DNA of 64,000 nt. It comes from Virgibacillus salexigens. Its GTDB lineage: Bacteria; Bacillota; Bacilli; Bacillales; Amphibacillaceae. How positions within the stretch are numbered: position 1 is the first letter of the stretch; every line of letters starts with the position of its first letter. The translations under genes and the position numbers were made by a program. Under the pieces are notes generated by a model. It saw only the letters and a list, made by a program, of their open reading frames with translations. It did not search any database and was not told the DNA's origin. This document shows, piece after piece, positions 21,859-30,727 of the stretch. The stretch is from the NCBI RefSeq assembly GCF_014905415.1, contig NZ_BNEO01000007.1:32168-96167 (forward strand), given 5' to 3'.

Positions 21859-23259
21859 ATGATGAAAAACAGAAGCACTGAAGGCGTCAAAAAAACTGTA
21901 ACAAAGATGGCGCCTGCTGTTCTTACCGCTCTTTTGGCAACAGCAGTAGGTTTTTTATCCTTGTATACTTCACCGGTACCAATGATACAAGACTTTGGAA
22001 AAATGCTTACCATTGGTATGCTAATCAGTTTTATCGTTGGTTTGTTTATCCTGATTCCAATACTATTTACACGTGATTATTTTTTCACAAAATCGACGAC
22101 AGAGAATGTAAAGATAAATACCGGGGAGTCAAAGGTGAACACCGGTTTTAGAAAAATCACTAATTCAATCATTAAACTCAGATGGCTAATCCTTTTTTTA
22201 GCAATTGTTACAGCAGCTTCCGGGATCTGGGGAGATATGTATACAGGTGTTGAAACAGATGTGGAAACTTTTATGCCTCAGGATACGCAGGAACTGGAGG
22301 ATATCCACAAACTGCGTGATATTCTGGGTACAACCGATCAAGTTTCCATCATGTACGGCACAGACAATGTGCTTGATGAAAAAACATTGAAATGGTCGGA
22401 AGAAATGACTAATTCCCTTGAACAGGAATTCCCATCCGTTATAGTTGACACCAATTCCTTGTCAGCACTTTTAAAGAAAATGAATGAAGGTGAAATGCCG
22501 AATCAGAAAAAAACAGCTGACATTATTGAAGACATGCCGGAAGAACAGTTAAAACTATTTATAAACGAAGAAAGAAACAAATCTGTTATAAATGTTGGTA
22601 TCAAGCACCTGGAAGCAGAGCAACTGCAGACTTTTATCACGGAAACAAAAGAATATGTTGCAGGTAATAAGCCAGATGATATCAGTGCGACAATAACTGG
22701 TAAAGCGGTTGTAGATGTGGAAATGGTAACTGCACTAACGACAGGCAGATATAAAATGACCCTGTTGGGCATGGGTCTTGTTTTTCTTGTCTTATTACTG
22801 ATTTACCGGCACCCGATAAAGGCTTTCATTCCCCTGCTGCCAATTGTGTTTATAGTTGGCTGGTCAGGCGGGGTTATGTACTTGTTTAATATTGATTACA
22901 CTCCTTTAACAGCAACACTTGGCGCACTGATTATCGGTATTGGAACAGAGTTTACGATCCTTATAATGGAGCGGTTTTACGAGGAACGCAAAAAAGGTTT
23001 CAAAAGCCGGGAAGCAATCTTAACAGCCAATGAAAAAATAGGTAAAGCTATATTTGCTTCAGCCTTCACAACAATTGGCGGATTCAGTGCTTTGCTTATA
23101 TCTGATTTCGTGATTTTAAGCAATTTTGGTATGATGATATTAGTGAATATTTCCTTTGCCCTTTTGAGTACGATCATTGTACTGCCCACAATATTGGTAA
23201 TCCTTGACCGATTTGTGCGTACAAAAAGTGATAAGGGAACAGAATTTGTAACGGGGTGA
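21859..23259 (+). CDS. MMPL/RND-family transporter, C-terminal half
   Basis: 466 residues starting MMKNRSTEGVKKTVTKMAPAV, which is where TM5 of an intact MMPL protein begins. It holds TM5-TM6, TM7 (LRWLILFLAIVTAASGIWG), an extracellular domain, and TM8-TM12 with GTEFTILIMERFYEE as the second RND signature. Six G (21844-21849) lie 9 nt before the ATG, a strong ribosome binding site inside the upstream half. The two halves together would give about 966 residues, the normal family size. Confidence 0.85.
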   Translation: MMKNRSTEGVKKTVTKMAPAVLTALLATAVGFLSLYTSPVPMIQDFGKMLTIGMLISFIVGLFILIPILFTRDYFFTKSTTENVKINTGESKVNTGFRKITNSIIKLRWLILFLAIVTAASGIWGDMYTGVETDVETFMPQDTQELEDIHKLRDILGTTDQVSIMYGTDNVLDEKTLKWSEEMTNSLEQEFPSVIVDTNSLSALLKKMNEGEMPNQKKTADIIEDMPEEQLKLFINEERNKSVINVGIKHLEAEQLQTFITETKEYVAGNKPDDISATITGKAVVDVEMVTALTTGRYKMTLLGMGLVFLVLLLIYRHPIKAFIPLLPIVFIVGWSGGVMYLFNIDYTPLTATLGALIIGIGTEFTILIMERFYEERKKGFKSREAILTANEKIGKAIFASAFTTIGGFSALLISDFVILSNFGMMILVNISFALLSTIIVLPTILVILDRFVRTKSDKGTEFVTG

Positions 23260-23266
23260 AATAGGT

Positions 23267-23842
23267 ATGCGAGATAAAACGGATCAAATTTTGAATGCAG
23301 CAATCAAGGTATTCATTTCAAAAGGGTTCCTACAGTCCACCACTCAGGAAATCGCTAAGGAAGCCGAGGTGGCCGAAGTAACACTTTACCGCAAATTTTC
23401 TACGAAGCAGAAGCTCTTTGAGACTGTGGTGAAAAAAGCACTGGAGAATGAATTTCATGCCAAAGTCATGAAGTTCGCGGAAGAACCGGGAACAAAGGAA
23501 TTTTTTAAACGCATTCTGGATGATCGATTTACAGCTTTGTCAAAAAACCATATGCTTGCAAAGACACTGCTTGCTGAAAGTTTTATGGGACATTTAGCTG
23601 ACGAAATTAATTTTCCCGTTATTATTTTTAATGGATTAAAAAAAGGATTGGATATACACTTTGCCGGATTTGAAAATAAACCTGATACAAACCTTCTTGC
23701 AAGGCAAATAGGGGGTATTCTTCTCGGCAGTCTGACATTCCCGCCGGAAGTGCCTTATCATAAGCAGTCCATACAGCAAAAGGCAGAGCTGTTAAACGTG
23801 CAGGTGCATGCTTTGGAAACTTTTATCCCCCGTGGTAATTGA
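23267..23842 (+). CDS. TetR/AcrR-family transcriptional regulator
   Basis: 191 residues. The N-terminal helix-turn-helix is clear (residues 22-46, TQEIAKEAEVAEVTLYRKFS); the C-terminal ligand domain is not informative about the inducer. It is 7 nt behind the MMPL gene, so it is co-transcribed and probably auto-regulated through the dyad at 20298-20323. Confidence 0.9.
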   Translation: MRDKTDQILNAAIKVFISKGFLQSTTQEIAKEAEVAEVTLYRKFSTKQKLFETVVKKALENEFHAKVMKFAEEPGTKEFFKRILDDRFTALSKNHMLAKTLLAESFMGHLADEINFPVIIFNGLKKGLDIHFAGFENKPDTNLLARQIGGILLGSLTFPPEVPYHKQSIQQKAELLNVQVHALETFIPRGN

Positions 23843-23971
23843 ATGGTTGCAGGAACACACGAGAGACTGAGACATTATTGTTTTTTCGAGAGAGATACAA
23901 AAGTAACTGAAAACAAACTTGGGACATATTATGATTTTGTAATATATAATCACAAGAAAGGATTGAAGAAT

Positions 23972-24520
23972 ATGTCTCAGTATGAATATCCTTATTCCTA
24001 CCCTTCAATTTGTAATTGTGGCAGGGTACCATATAGCTGGGGGGCAGCAAATGAATTTTATGCAAACCAACATTGGCCATACGCAGACCCCCGCAGCTAT
24101 ACGGGGCCCATGCTGCAGGATCATGGAAAAGAGCCATTTGTTCTGAATATAGATCAGGCTGCCAAGCAAAACAGTACTTTTCGTACAGCCATATGGACCG
24201 GGGATAACTTACAGGTTACATTGATGAGTATTGGAGTCGGGGAAGATATAGGTTTAGAAGTACATCCTGATGTGGATCAATTTTTACGTGTTGAAGCAGG
24301 CCAAGGAGTCGTTCAAATGGGAGATAGGAAAGAAAGTTTATATTTTCAGGATAGAGTTTTTGATGATTATGCAATTATGGTACCTGCAGGCGTATGGCAC
24401 AATCTGATTAATACGGGTCGTACACCGCTTAAACTTTACACAATCTATGCCCCGCCTGAACATCCGTTTGGCACTGTTCATCGTACAAAGGCAGAGGCAA
24501 TGGCTGCTGAGGAAAATTAA
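23972..24520 (+). CDS. Cupin-domain protein (YrkC-like)
   Basis: 182 residues. A single cupin barrel: first motif HPDVDQFLRVEAGQG, second motif PAGVWHNLINTG, giving the histidines and glutamine/glutamate used for metal. The N-terminal region YPYSYPSICNCGRVPYSWG resembles Bacillus YrkC, whose gene neighbours the yrk sulfur genes, as here. The frame is open upstream to 23843; the ATG at 23972 after AAAGGATTG is chosen because the family starts there. Substrate unknown; dioxygenase or isomerase activity is only a family guess. Confidence 0.8.
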   Translation: MSQYEYPYSYPSICNCGRVPYSWGAANEFYANQHWPYADPRSYTGPMLQDHGKEPFVLNIDQAAKQNSTFRTAIWTGDNLQVTLMSIGVGEDIGLEVHPDVDQFLRVEAGQGVVQMGDRKESLYFQDRVFDDYAIMVPAGVWHNLINTGRTPLKLYTIYAPPEHPFGTVHRTKAEAMAAEEN

Positions 24521-24581
24521 ATCAGTTTTATTAGACGTGCAAACTTGAGAATGCTGATCAAAAAAATTGATTGCATGTCAT

Positions 24582-24631
24582 TAAAAGTCAGGTTTCGACC
24601 GGGGGTGGATCTGGTCGTTGCCTGATCTTTT
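24582..24631 (+). terminator. Terminator after the cupin gene
   Basis: AAAAGTCAGG...CGACC pairs with GGTCG...CCTGATCTTTT, an interrupted stem ending in a short T-run. Confidence 0.65.
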
Positions 24632-24718
24632 GTCTAAAACTTAACTTTTTCAAATAGGTTAGAGCACCGTTTTATTATTTTCATCAAGTTTTCATATTCA
24701 TACTTTACTATGAATCAT

Positions 24719-25110
24719 AAGAAAAAACCGGTTCAAGTGGAGGCGAAATCACCTCACCACCGCCTGCCGGTGAAAAGGATGATGTCAAAGAGATAGATAA
24801 GGTGGGGGTTTCAGTAGGACAAATTGCTCCGGACTTTAAATTAAAGATGCTCGAAGGAAAAATAGTGCGCTTGTGAAATTACCGGGGTGAACGTGTTATC
24901 GTCAATTTTTGGGTTACATGGTGTCCCTCTTGCAGAGCAGAAATACCTGATTTTCAAAAGCTCTATAAAAATAAGGATGTGGAAATATTAGCGGTTAATC
25001 TGACATCAACGGAAGAAAGGAAAGAAGGTGCAAAAAATCAAGTAGCATTGGTTATCACAAAAAAATGGGATATGCGCTTGACAAAATACCTGGCAGGGTA
25101 TATAGTGTAA
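24719..25110 (+). pseudogene. Decayed ResA/TlpA-like thioredoxin
   Basis: Reading from 24721 gives a linker, then VGVSVGQIAPDFKLKMLEGK, an in-frame TGA at 24874, then YRGERVIVNFWVTWCPSCRA with an intact WCPSC thioredoxin motif. The N-terminal signal or lipobox is missing behind a stop at 24718, and the C-terminal third of the fold is lost or frameshifted (GYALDKIPGRVYSV appears in another frame). Such proteins reduce disulfides outside the membrane. At least three lesions are visible, so I call it a pseudogene. Confidence 0.8.
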
Positions 25111-25166
25111 CATGTAATGTTTTTAAAGGGGTTCAGCAAAAATGCGAACCCTATTATTAAACGGTA

Positions 25167-25187
25167 TATAATACCCATACGGGTATT
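25167..25187 (+). promoter_or_regulatory. Promoter -10 and CstR-type operator of the sulfur operon
   Basis: TATAAT at 25167-25172 runs into the dyad AATACCC (25170-25176), ATAC, GGGTATT (25181-25187). CsoR-family repressors bind short GC-tract dyads of this sort, so occupancy would block the promoter. No clear -35 is seen. It is 30 nt before the first sulfur gene. Confidence 0.7.
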
Positions 25188-25216
25188 CGTAAATAAAAGG
25201 AGTTGAAAATTAATCA

Positions 25217-25696
25217 ATGCAGGACAAAAAGAAAACAACAATTGTTTTGTTCAGTGGTGATTATGATAAAGCAATGGCTGCATATATTATCGCAAACGGC
25301 GCGGCAGCCTATGACCATGAGGTGACTATATTTCACACATTCTGGGGATTAAATGCGCTCCGGAAAGATAGTCAGGTTCCGGTAAAAAAGAATTTTCTCG
25401 AAAAAATGTTTGGAAAACTCATGCCGCGTGGTACAGATAAAATGGGCATATCCAAAATGAATTATTTGGGAATGGGACCAAAAATGATTAAACGTGTTAT
25501 GAAAAAGCACAATGCTATGCCTCTTCCCCAATTGGTGGATATGGCTCAGGAACAGGATGTTAAACTGATTGCGTGTACCATGACAATGGATTTGCTCGGC
25601 CTTCAAAAAAAAGAACTTCTGGATGAAATTGAATACGGCGGTGTGGCTGCTTATGTTGGAGAAGCAGAAGAAGGCAATATCAGTCTATTTATTTAG
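25217..25696 (+). CDS. DsrE/DsrF-like sulfur-relay protein (YrkE-like)
   Basis: 159 residues. The DsrE fold begins TTIVLFSGDYDKAMAAYIIANGA; the conserved cysteine is in IACTMTMDLLGL, followed by the GGVAAYV segment. DsrE-family proteins pass persulfide sulfur between rhodaneses and TusA partners in the cytoplasm, fitting the neighbours here. It has an insertion of about 25 residues (residues ~55-85, FLEKMFGKLMPRGTDKM) relative to the second DsrE at 26689. Confidence 0.88.
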   Translation: MQDKKKTTIVLFSGDYDKAMAAYIIANGAAAYDHEVTIFHTFWGLNALRKDSQVPVKKNFLEKMFGKLMPRGTDKMGISKMNYLGMGPKMIKRVMKKHNAMPLPQLVDMAQEQDVKLIACTMTMDLLGLQKKELLDEIEYGGVAAYVGEAEEGNISLFI

Positions 25697-25704
25697 AATA
25701 ATTT

Positions 25705-25729
25705 AATACCCCTACCCATATTGGGGGTT
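25705..25729. promoter_or_regulatory. Second possible CstR operator
   Basis: AATACCCC and GGGGGTT lie as an imperfect dyad around a 10-bp centre between the first two sulfur genes. It resembles the operator at 25170 but is less symmetric. Confidence 0.45.
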
Positions 25730-25774
25730 GATTTAAGGATCAGTTAAATAACACTATCAAGGAGGTAAATTCAA

Positions 25775-26074
25775 TTGAAATCAGTAAAGACGAACAAACT
25801 GGAAGAAAGAATCAAAAACAAAAGTGATGTAAATGTTATTGATGTACGCGAGGATGATGAGGTGGCACAAGGGAAAATAACGGGTGCGAAACACATTCCG
25901 CTTGGTGAGATTTCGGATCGAATCAATGAAATAGATAAAAACAAACACTATTATATGGTTTGCCGTTCGGGCGGCCGTAGTAGTAAAGCATGTGAAATTC
26001 TTATGAACCAGGGATTTGATGTAACAAATGTTGATGGCGGTATGCTCGCCTGGACAGAGAAAGTGGAGAAATAA
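25775..26074 (+). CDS. Single-domain rhodanese
   Basis: 99 residues from a TTG start behind AAGGAGGT. Rhodanese fold with VIDVRE and the active-site loop CRSGGRS (C63), a six-residue loop suitable for sulfur transfer rather than phosphatase activity. Sulfane sulfur carried on C63 would be handed to TusA or DsrE partners encoded around it. Confidence 0.92.
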   Translation: MKSVKTNKLEERIKNKSDVNVIDVREDDEVAQGKITGAKHIPLGEISDRINEIDKNKHYYMVCRSGGRSSKACEILMNQGFDVTNVDGGMLAWTEKVEK

Positions 26075-26094
26075 ATTAAAGGAGGCATTGATTC

Positions 26095-26670
26095 ATGGGA
26101 ATTACAGCAAATGAAACAGTGGATGCAAAGGGACTTGCTTGTCCAATGCCAATTGTCAAAACAAAAAAGGCTATTTCTGATTTGGCTCCTGGGCAGGTTA
26201 TGGAAGTACAGGCAACCGATAAAGGATCCACAGCCGATATTAAGGCCTGGGCGGAAAGTACAGGTCACCAGTACTTGGGCACTGTTGAAGAAGATGACGT
26301 GCTGAAGCATTATTTGCGCAAAGCAAGTGATGATGAAGTGAAAAATGAAGCAAACTATGATGATGTGATTGATTTACAGGTGTTGCGGAATAAAGTCGAT
26401 GGACTTGAAGATGTAACGATTCTTGATGTTCGTGAACAAGCAGAATATGCATTTAATCATATTCCGGGCGCAATCAATGTTCCGCTTGGGGAATTGGAAA
26501 ACCGAATGGATGAAATAAATACTGACAAAGAGATTCATGTTATTTGCCGTACGGGGAGCCGAAGCGACCTTGCAGCCCAAAAGCTGTCACAAAAAGGTTT
26601 CAAAATCGTAAAAAATGTGGTGCCGGGCATGGCTGAATGGGATGGCCCAACGGAGAAATCCACAAAATAA
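26095..26670 (+). CDS. TusA-rhodanese fusion sulfurtransferase (YrkF-like)
   Basis: 191 residues. Residues 6-75 form a TusA domain with the persulfide-carrying cysteine in LACPMP (C16); residues 95-190 form a rhodanese with active-site CRTGSRS (C151). Joining carrier and transferase in one chain suggests direct sulfur hand-over. It lies 20 nt after the single rhodanese, with AAAGGAGG as ribosome binding site. Confidence 0.93.
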   Translation: MGITANETVDAKGLACPMPIVKTKKAISDLAPGQVMEVQATDKGSTADIKAWAESTGHQYLGTVEEDDVLKHYLRKASDDEVKNEANYDDVIDLQVLRNKVDGLEDVTILDVREQAEYAFNHIPGAINVPLGELENRMDEINTDKEIHVICRTGSRSDLAAQKLSQKGFKIVKNVVPGMAEWDGPTEKSTK

Positions 26671-26688
26671 TTGAAGGAGGAATAAACA

Positions 26689-27093
26689 ATGGAAAACAAT
26701 AACACACGCGTAGCAATAATAGCAGCAAATGGTGGTATGTTCGATGCCTATAAAGTATTTAACATTGCAACAGCAGCCGCCGCATCGGATAAAGAGGTAG
26801 GGATATTCTTCACATTTGAAGGACTCAACCTGATTCATAAGGAGGCTCACAAAAACCTGGCGATGCCGGAAGGGAAAGAGCACTTCAAAGAAGGCTTTGA
26901 AAAAACGAACGTTCCATCCATCAGTGAGTTGTTGGAAATGGCTCAGGAAATGGGTGTCAAAATGATTGGATGTCAAATGACAATGGATGTTATGAATCTG
27001 GAAAAAGACGATTTTGTGGAAGGAATTGAAGTCGGCGGGGCAGCTTCATTCATTGAATTTGCCAAAGATGCTGATATTTCACTGACATTTTAA
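26689..27093 (+). CDS. DsrE-like sulfur-relay protein
   Basis: 134 residues, a paralogue of the protein at 25217. Shared blocks include the cysteine-bearing GCQMTMDVMNL and the following VGGAASFIEFA. It lacks the central insertion of the first copy. It lies between the TusA-rhodanese and rhodanese-hydrolase fusions, 18-19 nt from each. Confidence 0.9.
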   Translation: MENNNTRVAIIAANGGMFDAYKVFNIATAAAASDKEVGIFFTFEGLNLIHKEAHKNLAMPEGKEHFKEGFEKTNVPSISELLEMAQEMGVKMIGCQMTMDVMNLEKDDFVEGIEVGGAASFIEFAKDADISLTF

Positions 27094-27112
27094 ACAGTAG
27101 GAGGCTAATTGT

Positions 27113-28243
27113 ATGACAAAAAGTATTACGACTGATGAACTCGCAAAACGGGTTGTCAACCGTGAGGAGACTCTCATCCTGGATGTTCGGAATACGGATG
27201 AGTTTGATGATTGGAAGATCGAAGGGGACAGCGTTGAAATAATCAATGAACCTTATTTCAATCTGCTCGATGGCGTTGACGCTATAGCGGATAACGTTAA
27301 TAAAGATCAGGAAATAATTGTGGTTTGTGCCAAGGGGGGCTCATCAAAAATGGTGAGAGACCTTTTAGAAGAAGAAGGTTTTACACATGCTTATGACTTG
27401 GAAGGTGGCATGAAAGCCTGGAGTGAACATTTGGAGCCTGTCAAAATAGCAGACTTGAATGACGGTGGAAGTCTATACCAGTTTGTACGTCTTGGAAAAG
27501 GCTGCTTGTCATATATGGTCGTTTCCGACAAAAAAGCAGCGGTTGTTGATGCTAATCGTATGACAGGTATTTATGAACGTTTTGCTGAAGAAAAAGGTGT
27601 ATCGATTGAGCATACGATTGATACGCATCTTCACGCTGACCATATTTCGGGTGGACGTCAACTCGCTGAAAATACCGGAGGCACGTATCATTTACCGGAT
27701 AAAGATGCGGAAGAAGTAACATTTGATTATGCATCATTGGAAGAAGGAACAGATATTACTGTCGGCAACACAACTATTCAGGTACAGCCAATCTATTCAC
27801 CGGGACACACAATTGGAAGCACATCGTTGATGATTGATAACAAATACCTGCTGACCGGAGATATTCTATTTGTGAAATCGATTGGCCGCCCTGATTTGGC
27901 TGGAAAGGCTGAAGATTGGGTCGGAGATTTGCGGGAAACGTTATACAGCCGTTATAAAGAACTGTCTGACGATCTGATTGTATTGCCCGCTCACTATTCA
28001 TTTGTGGATGAACTTGGAAATGACGGAAGTGTCAAGGCACGGCTTGGTGATTTGTATCAGCGTAATTCAGGTCTGCAGGTGGAAGATGCACAGGATTTCC
28101 GGAAAATGGTAACGGAGAACCTGCCGCCGCAGCCAAACGAGCACGATAATATTCGTCAGACCAATATGGGTAAAATGAACCCGGAAGCTGAAAAACAGCG
28201 CGAAATGGAGATTGGCCCGAATCGCTGTGCAGTACACGGTTAA
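27113..28243 (+). CDS. Rhodanese-metallo-beta-lactamase fusion (YrkH-like persulfide dioxygenase)
   Basis: 376 residues. N-terminal rhodanese (1-105) has C72 in VCAKGGSSK. The C-terminal metallo-beta-lactamase domain (115-300) has THLHADH (H172, H174, D176, H177), PGHT (H232), GDILF (D250) and PAHY (H294), the ligand set of ETHE1-type persulfide dioxygenases, which use one iron to turn glutathione or related persulfides into sulfite. The domain order is rhodanese first, unlike CstB of Staphylococcus. Sulfite formed would leave through the TauE exporter downstream. Confidence 0.9.
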   Translation: MTKSITTDELAKRVVNREETLILDVRNTDEFDDWKIEGDSVEIINEPYFNLLDGVDAIADNVNKDQEIIVVCAKGGSSKMVRDLLEEEGFTHAYDLEGGMKAWSEHLEPVKIADLNDGGSLYQFVRLGKGCLSYMVVSDKKAAVVDANRMTGIYERFAEEKGVSIEHTIDTHLHADHISGGRQLAENTGGTYHLPDKDAEEVTFDYASLEEGTDITVGNTTIQVQPIYSPGHTIGSTSLMIDNKYLLTGDILFVKSIGRPDLAGKAEDWVGDLRETLYSRYKELSDDLIVLPAHYSFVDELGNDGSVKARLGDLYQRNSGLQVEDAQDFRKMVTENLPPQPNEHDNIRQTNMGKMNPEAEKQREMEIGPNRCAVHG

Positions 28244-28308
28244 TACATTTAACTGAATGGATGGGTCCAGAAACAGCACGGTGATTAAAAAATTACAAGG
28301 AGGAACTT

Positions 28309-28539
28309 ATGATGGAAGCAGTAAAAGTATTAGATGCAAAAGGAATGGCATGTCCTATGCCGGTAGTAAAAACGAAAAAGGCAATCGAAGAAATTGAATC
28401 GGGTGAAATTCTGGAAGTTCATGCGACAGACAAAGGTGCAAAAAGTGATTTAACAGCTTGGACTAATTCAGGTGGTCACGAGCTGGTGGATCAAACTGAA
28501 GAAAATGACGTACTGAAGTTCTGGATTAAGAAATCCTAA
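28309..28539 (+). CDS. TusA-family sulfur carrier
   Basis: 76 residues with the carrier cysteine in MACPMPVVKTKKA (C15). Closely similar to the TusA half of the fusion at 26095. Two ATGs are in tandem behind AAGGAGG. It is followed by a terminator, so it may end the first transcript of the island. Confidence 0.93.
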   Translation: MMEAVKVLDAKGMACPMPVVKTKKAIEEIESGEILEVHATDKGAKSDLTAWTNSGGHELVDQTEENDVLKFWIKKS

Positions 28540-28542
28540 CGA

Positions 28543-28576
28543 GGGGCCCCTTATTCAGGGGTCTTTTCTTTTTATG
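28543..28576 (+). terminator. Terminator after tusA
   Basis: GGCCCCT pairs with AGGGGTC around TATTC and runs into a T-rich tail. TauE may be reached by read-through, since it starts only 52 nt after the tusA stop. Confidence 0.75.
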
Positions 28577-28590
28577 AAAGGAGTATGGCT

Positions 28591-29373
28591 ATGGAATACA
28601 GTTTAATGTTCATATTAGTCCTGTTTTTAATTGGATTTGGTGGTTCATTCCTATCCGGGATGGTTGGTATCGGTGGTTCCATTGTTAAATATCCGATGCT
28701 GCTATACATTCCGCCTTTATTAGGACTATCAGCGTTTACAGCGCATGAAGTTTCCGGCATTAGTGCCGTTCAGGTTTTGTTTGCTACAATTGGCGGGGTA
28801 TGGGCATACCGGAAAGGTGGATACCTAAATAAAACACTGATTATTTATATGGGGATAAGTATCCTGCTTGGAAGTTTTATTGGTGGTTATGGTTCCCAGT
28901 TCATGACGGATGGCGGCATCAATTTTGTGTATGGTGTAATGGCTACCATCGCAGCCGTTATGATGTTTGTTCCTAAAAAAGGGATCGACGATACCCCGCT
29001 TGACCAGGTTACATTCAACAAGTGGCTGGCTGCATTTTTTGCATTTGTAACCGGTATTGGGGCCGGAATTGTAGGTGCGGCAGGCGCATTTTTATTGGTT
29101 CCAATTATGCTGCTTGTGCTGAAGATACCGACACGTGTGACGATTGCATCTTCACTTGCCATTACATTTCTTTCAGCCGTTGGTTCAACGGCAGGTAAAA
29201 TAATGACGGGCCAGGTGTTACTTATTCCGGCTGTGATCATGATTATTGCTAGTCTGATTGCATCTCCGCTTGGTGCAAATGCCGGTAAGCGAGTAAATAC
29301 GAGAGTATTACAAGGCATTCTTGCCGTTCTGATTCTGGCAACAGCTGTTAAAATATGGTCGGATTTTTTCTAG
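28591..29373 (+). CDS. TauE/SafE-family sulfite or thiosulfate exporter
   Basis: 260 residues, about eight membrane segments in the two-repeat TauE pattern; each repeat starts with a glycine-rich helix ([16 protein letters not shown] and [20 protein letters not shown]). Given its neighbours, it probably removes sulfite or thiosulfate made by the persulfide dioxygenase. The open frame includes an ATG at 28585, but it abuts AAAGGAG; the ATG at 28591 has proper spacing. Confidence 0.88.
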   Translation: MEYSLMFILVLFLIGFGGSFLSGMVGIGGSIVKYPMLLYIPPLLGLSAFTAHEVSGISAVQVLFATIGGVWAYRKGGYLNKTLIIYMGISILLGSFIGGYGSQFMTDGGINFVYGVMATIAAVMMFVPKKGIDDTPLDQVTFNKWLAAFFAFVTGIGAGIVGAAGAFLLVPIMLLVLKIPTRVTIASSLAITFLSAVGSTAGKIMTGQVLLIPAVIMIIASLIASPLGANAGKRVNTRVLQGILAVLILATAVKIWSDFF

Positions 29374-29409
29374 GATAACCAGTTACCTAATGGATTAGGA
29401 GGGAGTTGG

Positions 29410-29769
29410 ATGGAAATTTTACAATGGATTTTTTTCATTATTATAATTGCATTTGTGGTGAACTTTTTTCTTCCGACAAAAGGAGTTTCGAATATAACCG
29501 CAAAAGAAGCAAAAGATAAGTTTGCGGAAAAAGATGTACAGTTCGTTGATGTAAGAACACCGGGTGAGTATAAAGCCAATCATCAGAAGAAATTTGCAAA
29601 TGTGCCATTAGCCCATTTATCAAAACGTACCGGAGAATTGGATAAAAATAAAGAAGTAGTCGTTATTTGTCAAAGCGGTATGCGAAGCGCAAAGGCAGCC
29701 AAAATGCTTAAGAAACAAGGTTTTGAAAAAATATCTAATGTTAAAGGCGGAATGAATGCCTGGGTATGA
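29410..29769 (+). CDS. Membrane-anchored rhodanese
   Basis: 119 residues. One hydrophobic helix (residues 2-21, EILQWIFFIIIIAFVVNFFL) followed by a rhodanese domain with active-site CQSGMRS (C88). The short N-terminus before the helix leaves the orientation of the domain uncertain. It could deliver sulfur at the membrane next to the exporter 37 nt upstream. Confidence 0.9.
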   Translation: MEILQWIFFIIIIAFVVNFFLPTKGVSNITAKEAKDKFAEKDVQFVDVRTPGEYKANHQKKFANVPLAHLSKRTGELDKNKEVVVICQSGMRSAKAAKMLKKQGFEKISNVKGGMNAWV

Positions 29770-29898
29770 TGATTGATAATGAAGAAGTTTAACATTCCGT
29801 CGTATGGGTTAATATTAAACGTTGGATAAAAATTACCAAATATAATTTTATCTGTTTATGGCAGGTAACTTTTTATAAAAAGGGAGTTGTTTAAGGTT

Positions 29899-30288
29899 AT
29901 GTTTCATTATACAGTTGAAACGGAAAAATCAATGGAGAAAGCGATTCATGCACTGGAGGAAAACCTAAAGGAAGAAAAATTCGGTGTGCTTTGGCAATTT
30001 GATGTTAAAGAAACGTTAAACAATAAAGGGTTTGATTTTGAACAAGCCTATCAGGTTTTGGAAGTTTGTAATCCAAAAGAGGCGAATAATGTATTATCTC
30101 AAAATCAGCTTATAGGTTATTTTCTCCCATGTAAAATGGTTGTGTACCAGGATATTGAAACAAACAAGGTTAAAATCGGCATGCCAAAGCCAACAGCATT
30201 AATTGAAATGGTTCATGATGCTTCATTACAAAAGTTTGCAGCTGATATAGAGGAACGACTGATTGTTTGTATAGATAAGACAAAATAA
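29899..30288 (+). CDS. DUF302-family protein
   Basis: 129 residues, MFHYTVETEKSMEKAIHALE. DUF302 proteins are small cytoplasmic proteins often found beside CsoR-type regulators and sulfur or heavy-metal genes; biochemical function is not known. The conserved VLEVCNPKEANNVL and GYFLPCKMVVY segments are present. A TTG at 29887 in frame overlaps the GGGAG and is unlikely as start. Confidence 0.82.
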   Translation: MFHYTVETEKSMEKAIHALEENLKEEKFGVLWQFDVKETLNNKGFDFEQAYQVLEVCNPKEANNVLSQNQLIGYFLPCKMVVYQDIETNKVKIGMPKPTALIEMVHDASLQKFAADIEERLIVCIDKTK

Positions 30289-30318
30289 TATCTAATTACG
30301 AAAAAATTTCATCTTTTT

Positions 30319-30349
30319 TTGTGAATTTTAATACCCCATCATGTATAAT
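30319..30349 (+). promoter_or_regulatory. Promoter of cstR with a half operator
   Basis: TATAAT at 30344-30349 is preceded by TTGTGA at 30319 (19 bp away). Between them is AATACCCC (30330-30337), one half of the dyad seen at 25170, consistent with self-regulation. Confidence 0.5.
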
Positions 30350-30430
30350 AGTGTAAAGGAAATGAATGTATAAAACTGGTTTATGTACAATACAAATACC
30401 AGATTCAATAGAGAAAAGGGGTGCCGTCCA

Positions 30431-30691
30431 ATGGATTATGATGATCAGATGAAAAATCGAATGAAACGTATTGAAGGTCAAGTCAGGGGATTATTGAAAG
30501 CAATGGATGAAGGGAAAGAATGTCGTGATGTAGTGAACCAGATGACTGCTGCCAGAAATGCGCTTGACCGTACAGCAGCATTGGTTGTTAGCAGAAATCT
30601 GGAAGCGTGCATTCGTGAGGCGAAGGACTCCGGTGAAAGTTCGGAAGATCTTATTAAGGAAGCAGTAAACCTGCTTGTGAAAAGTCGGTAA
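30431..30691 (+). CDS. cstR: CsoR-family persulfide-sensing repressor CstR
   Basis: 86 residues, MDYDDQMKNRMKRIEGQVRG, an all-helical CsoR/RcnR-fold repressor. Cysteines fall at exactly 31 and 60, as in CstR of Staphylococcus aureus, where persulfides cross-link them and release DNA. The histidine that copper-sensing CsoR uses is absent, arguing for sulfur rather than metal sensing. The start at 30431 follows AAAAGGGG; upstream codons to 30383 are unlike the family. It probably controls the whole island through the AATACCC dyads. Confidence 0.9.
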   Translation: MDYDDQMKNRMKRIEGQVRGLLKAMDEGKECRDVVNQMTAARNALDRTAALVVSRNLEACIREAKDSGESSEDLIKEAVNLLVKSR

Positions 30692-30727
30692 TTCTCCTGC
30701 AGATGTGTTGAGGGGAAGGAGATAACA

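Noticed and set aside
28887..29318. 143-codon antisense frame inside the TauE gene
   Set aside because: No start signal; the plus-strand frame has clear membrane-protein repeats and a ribosome binding site.
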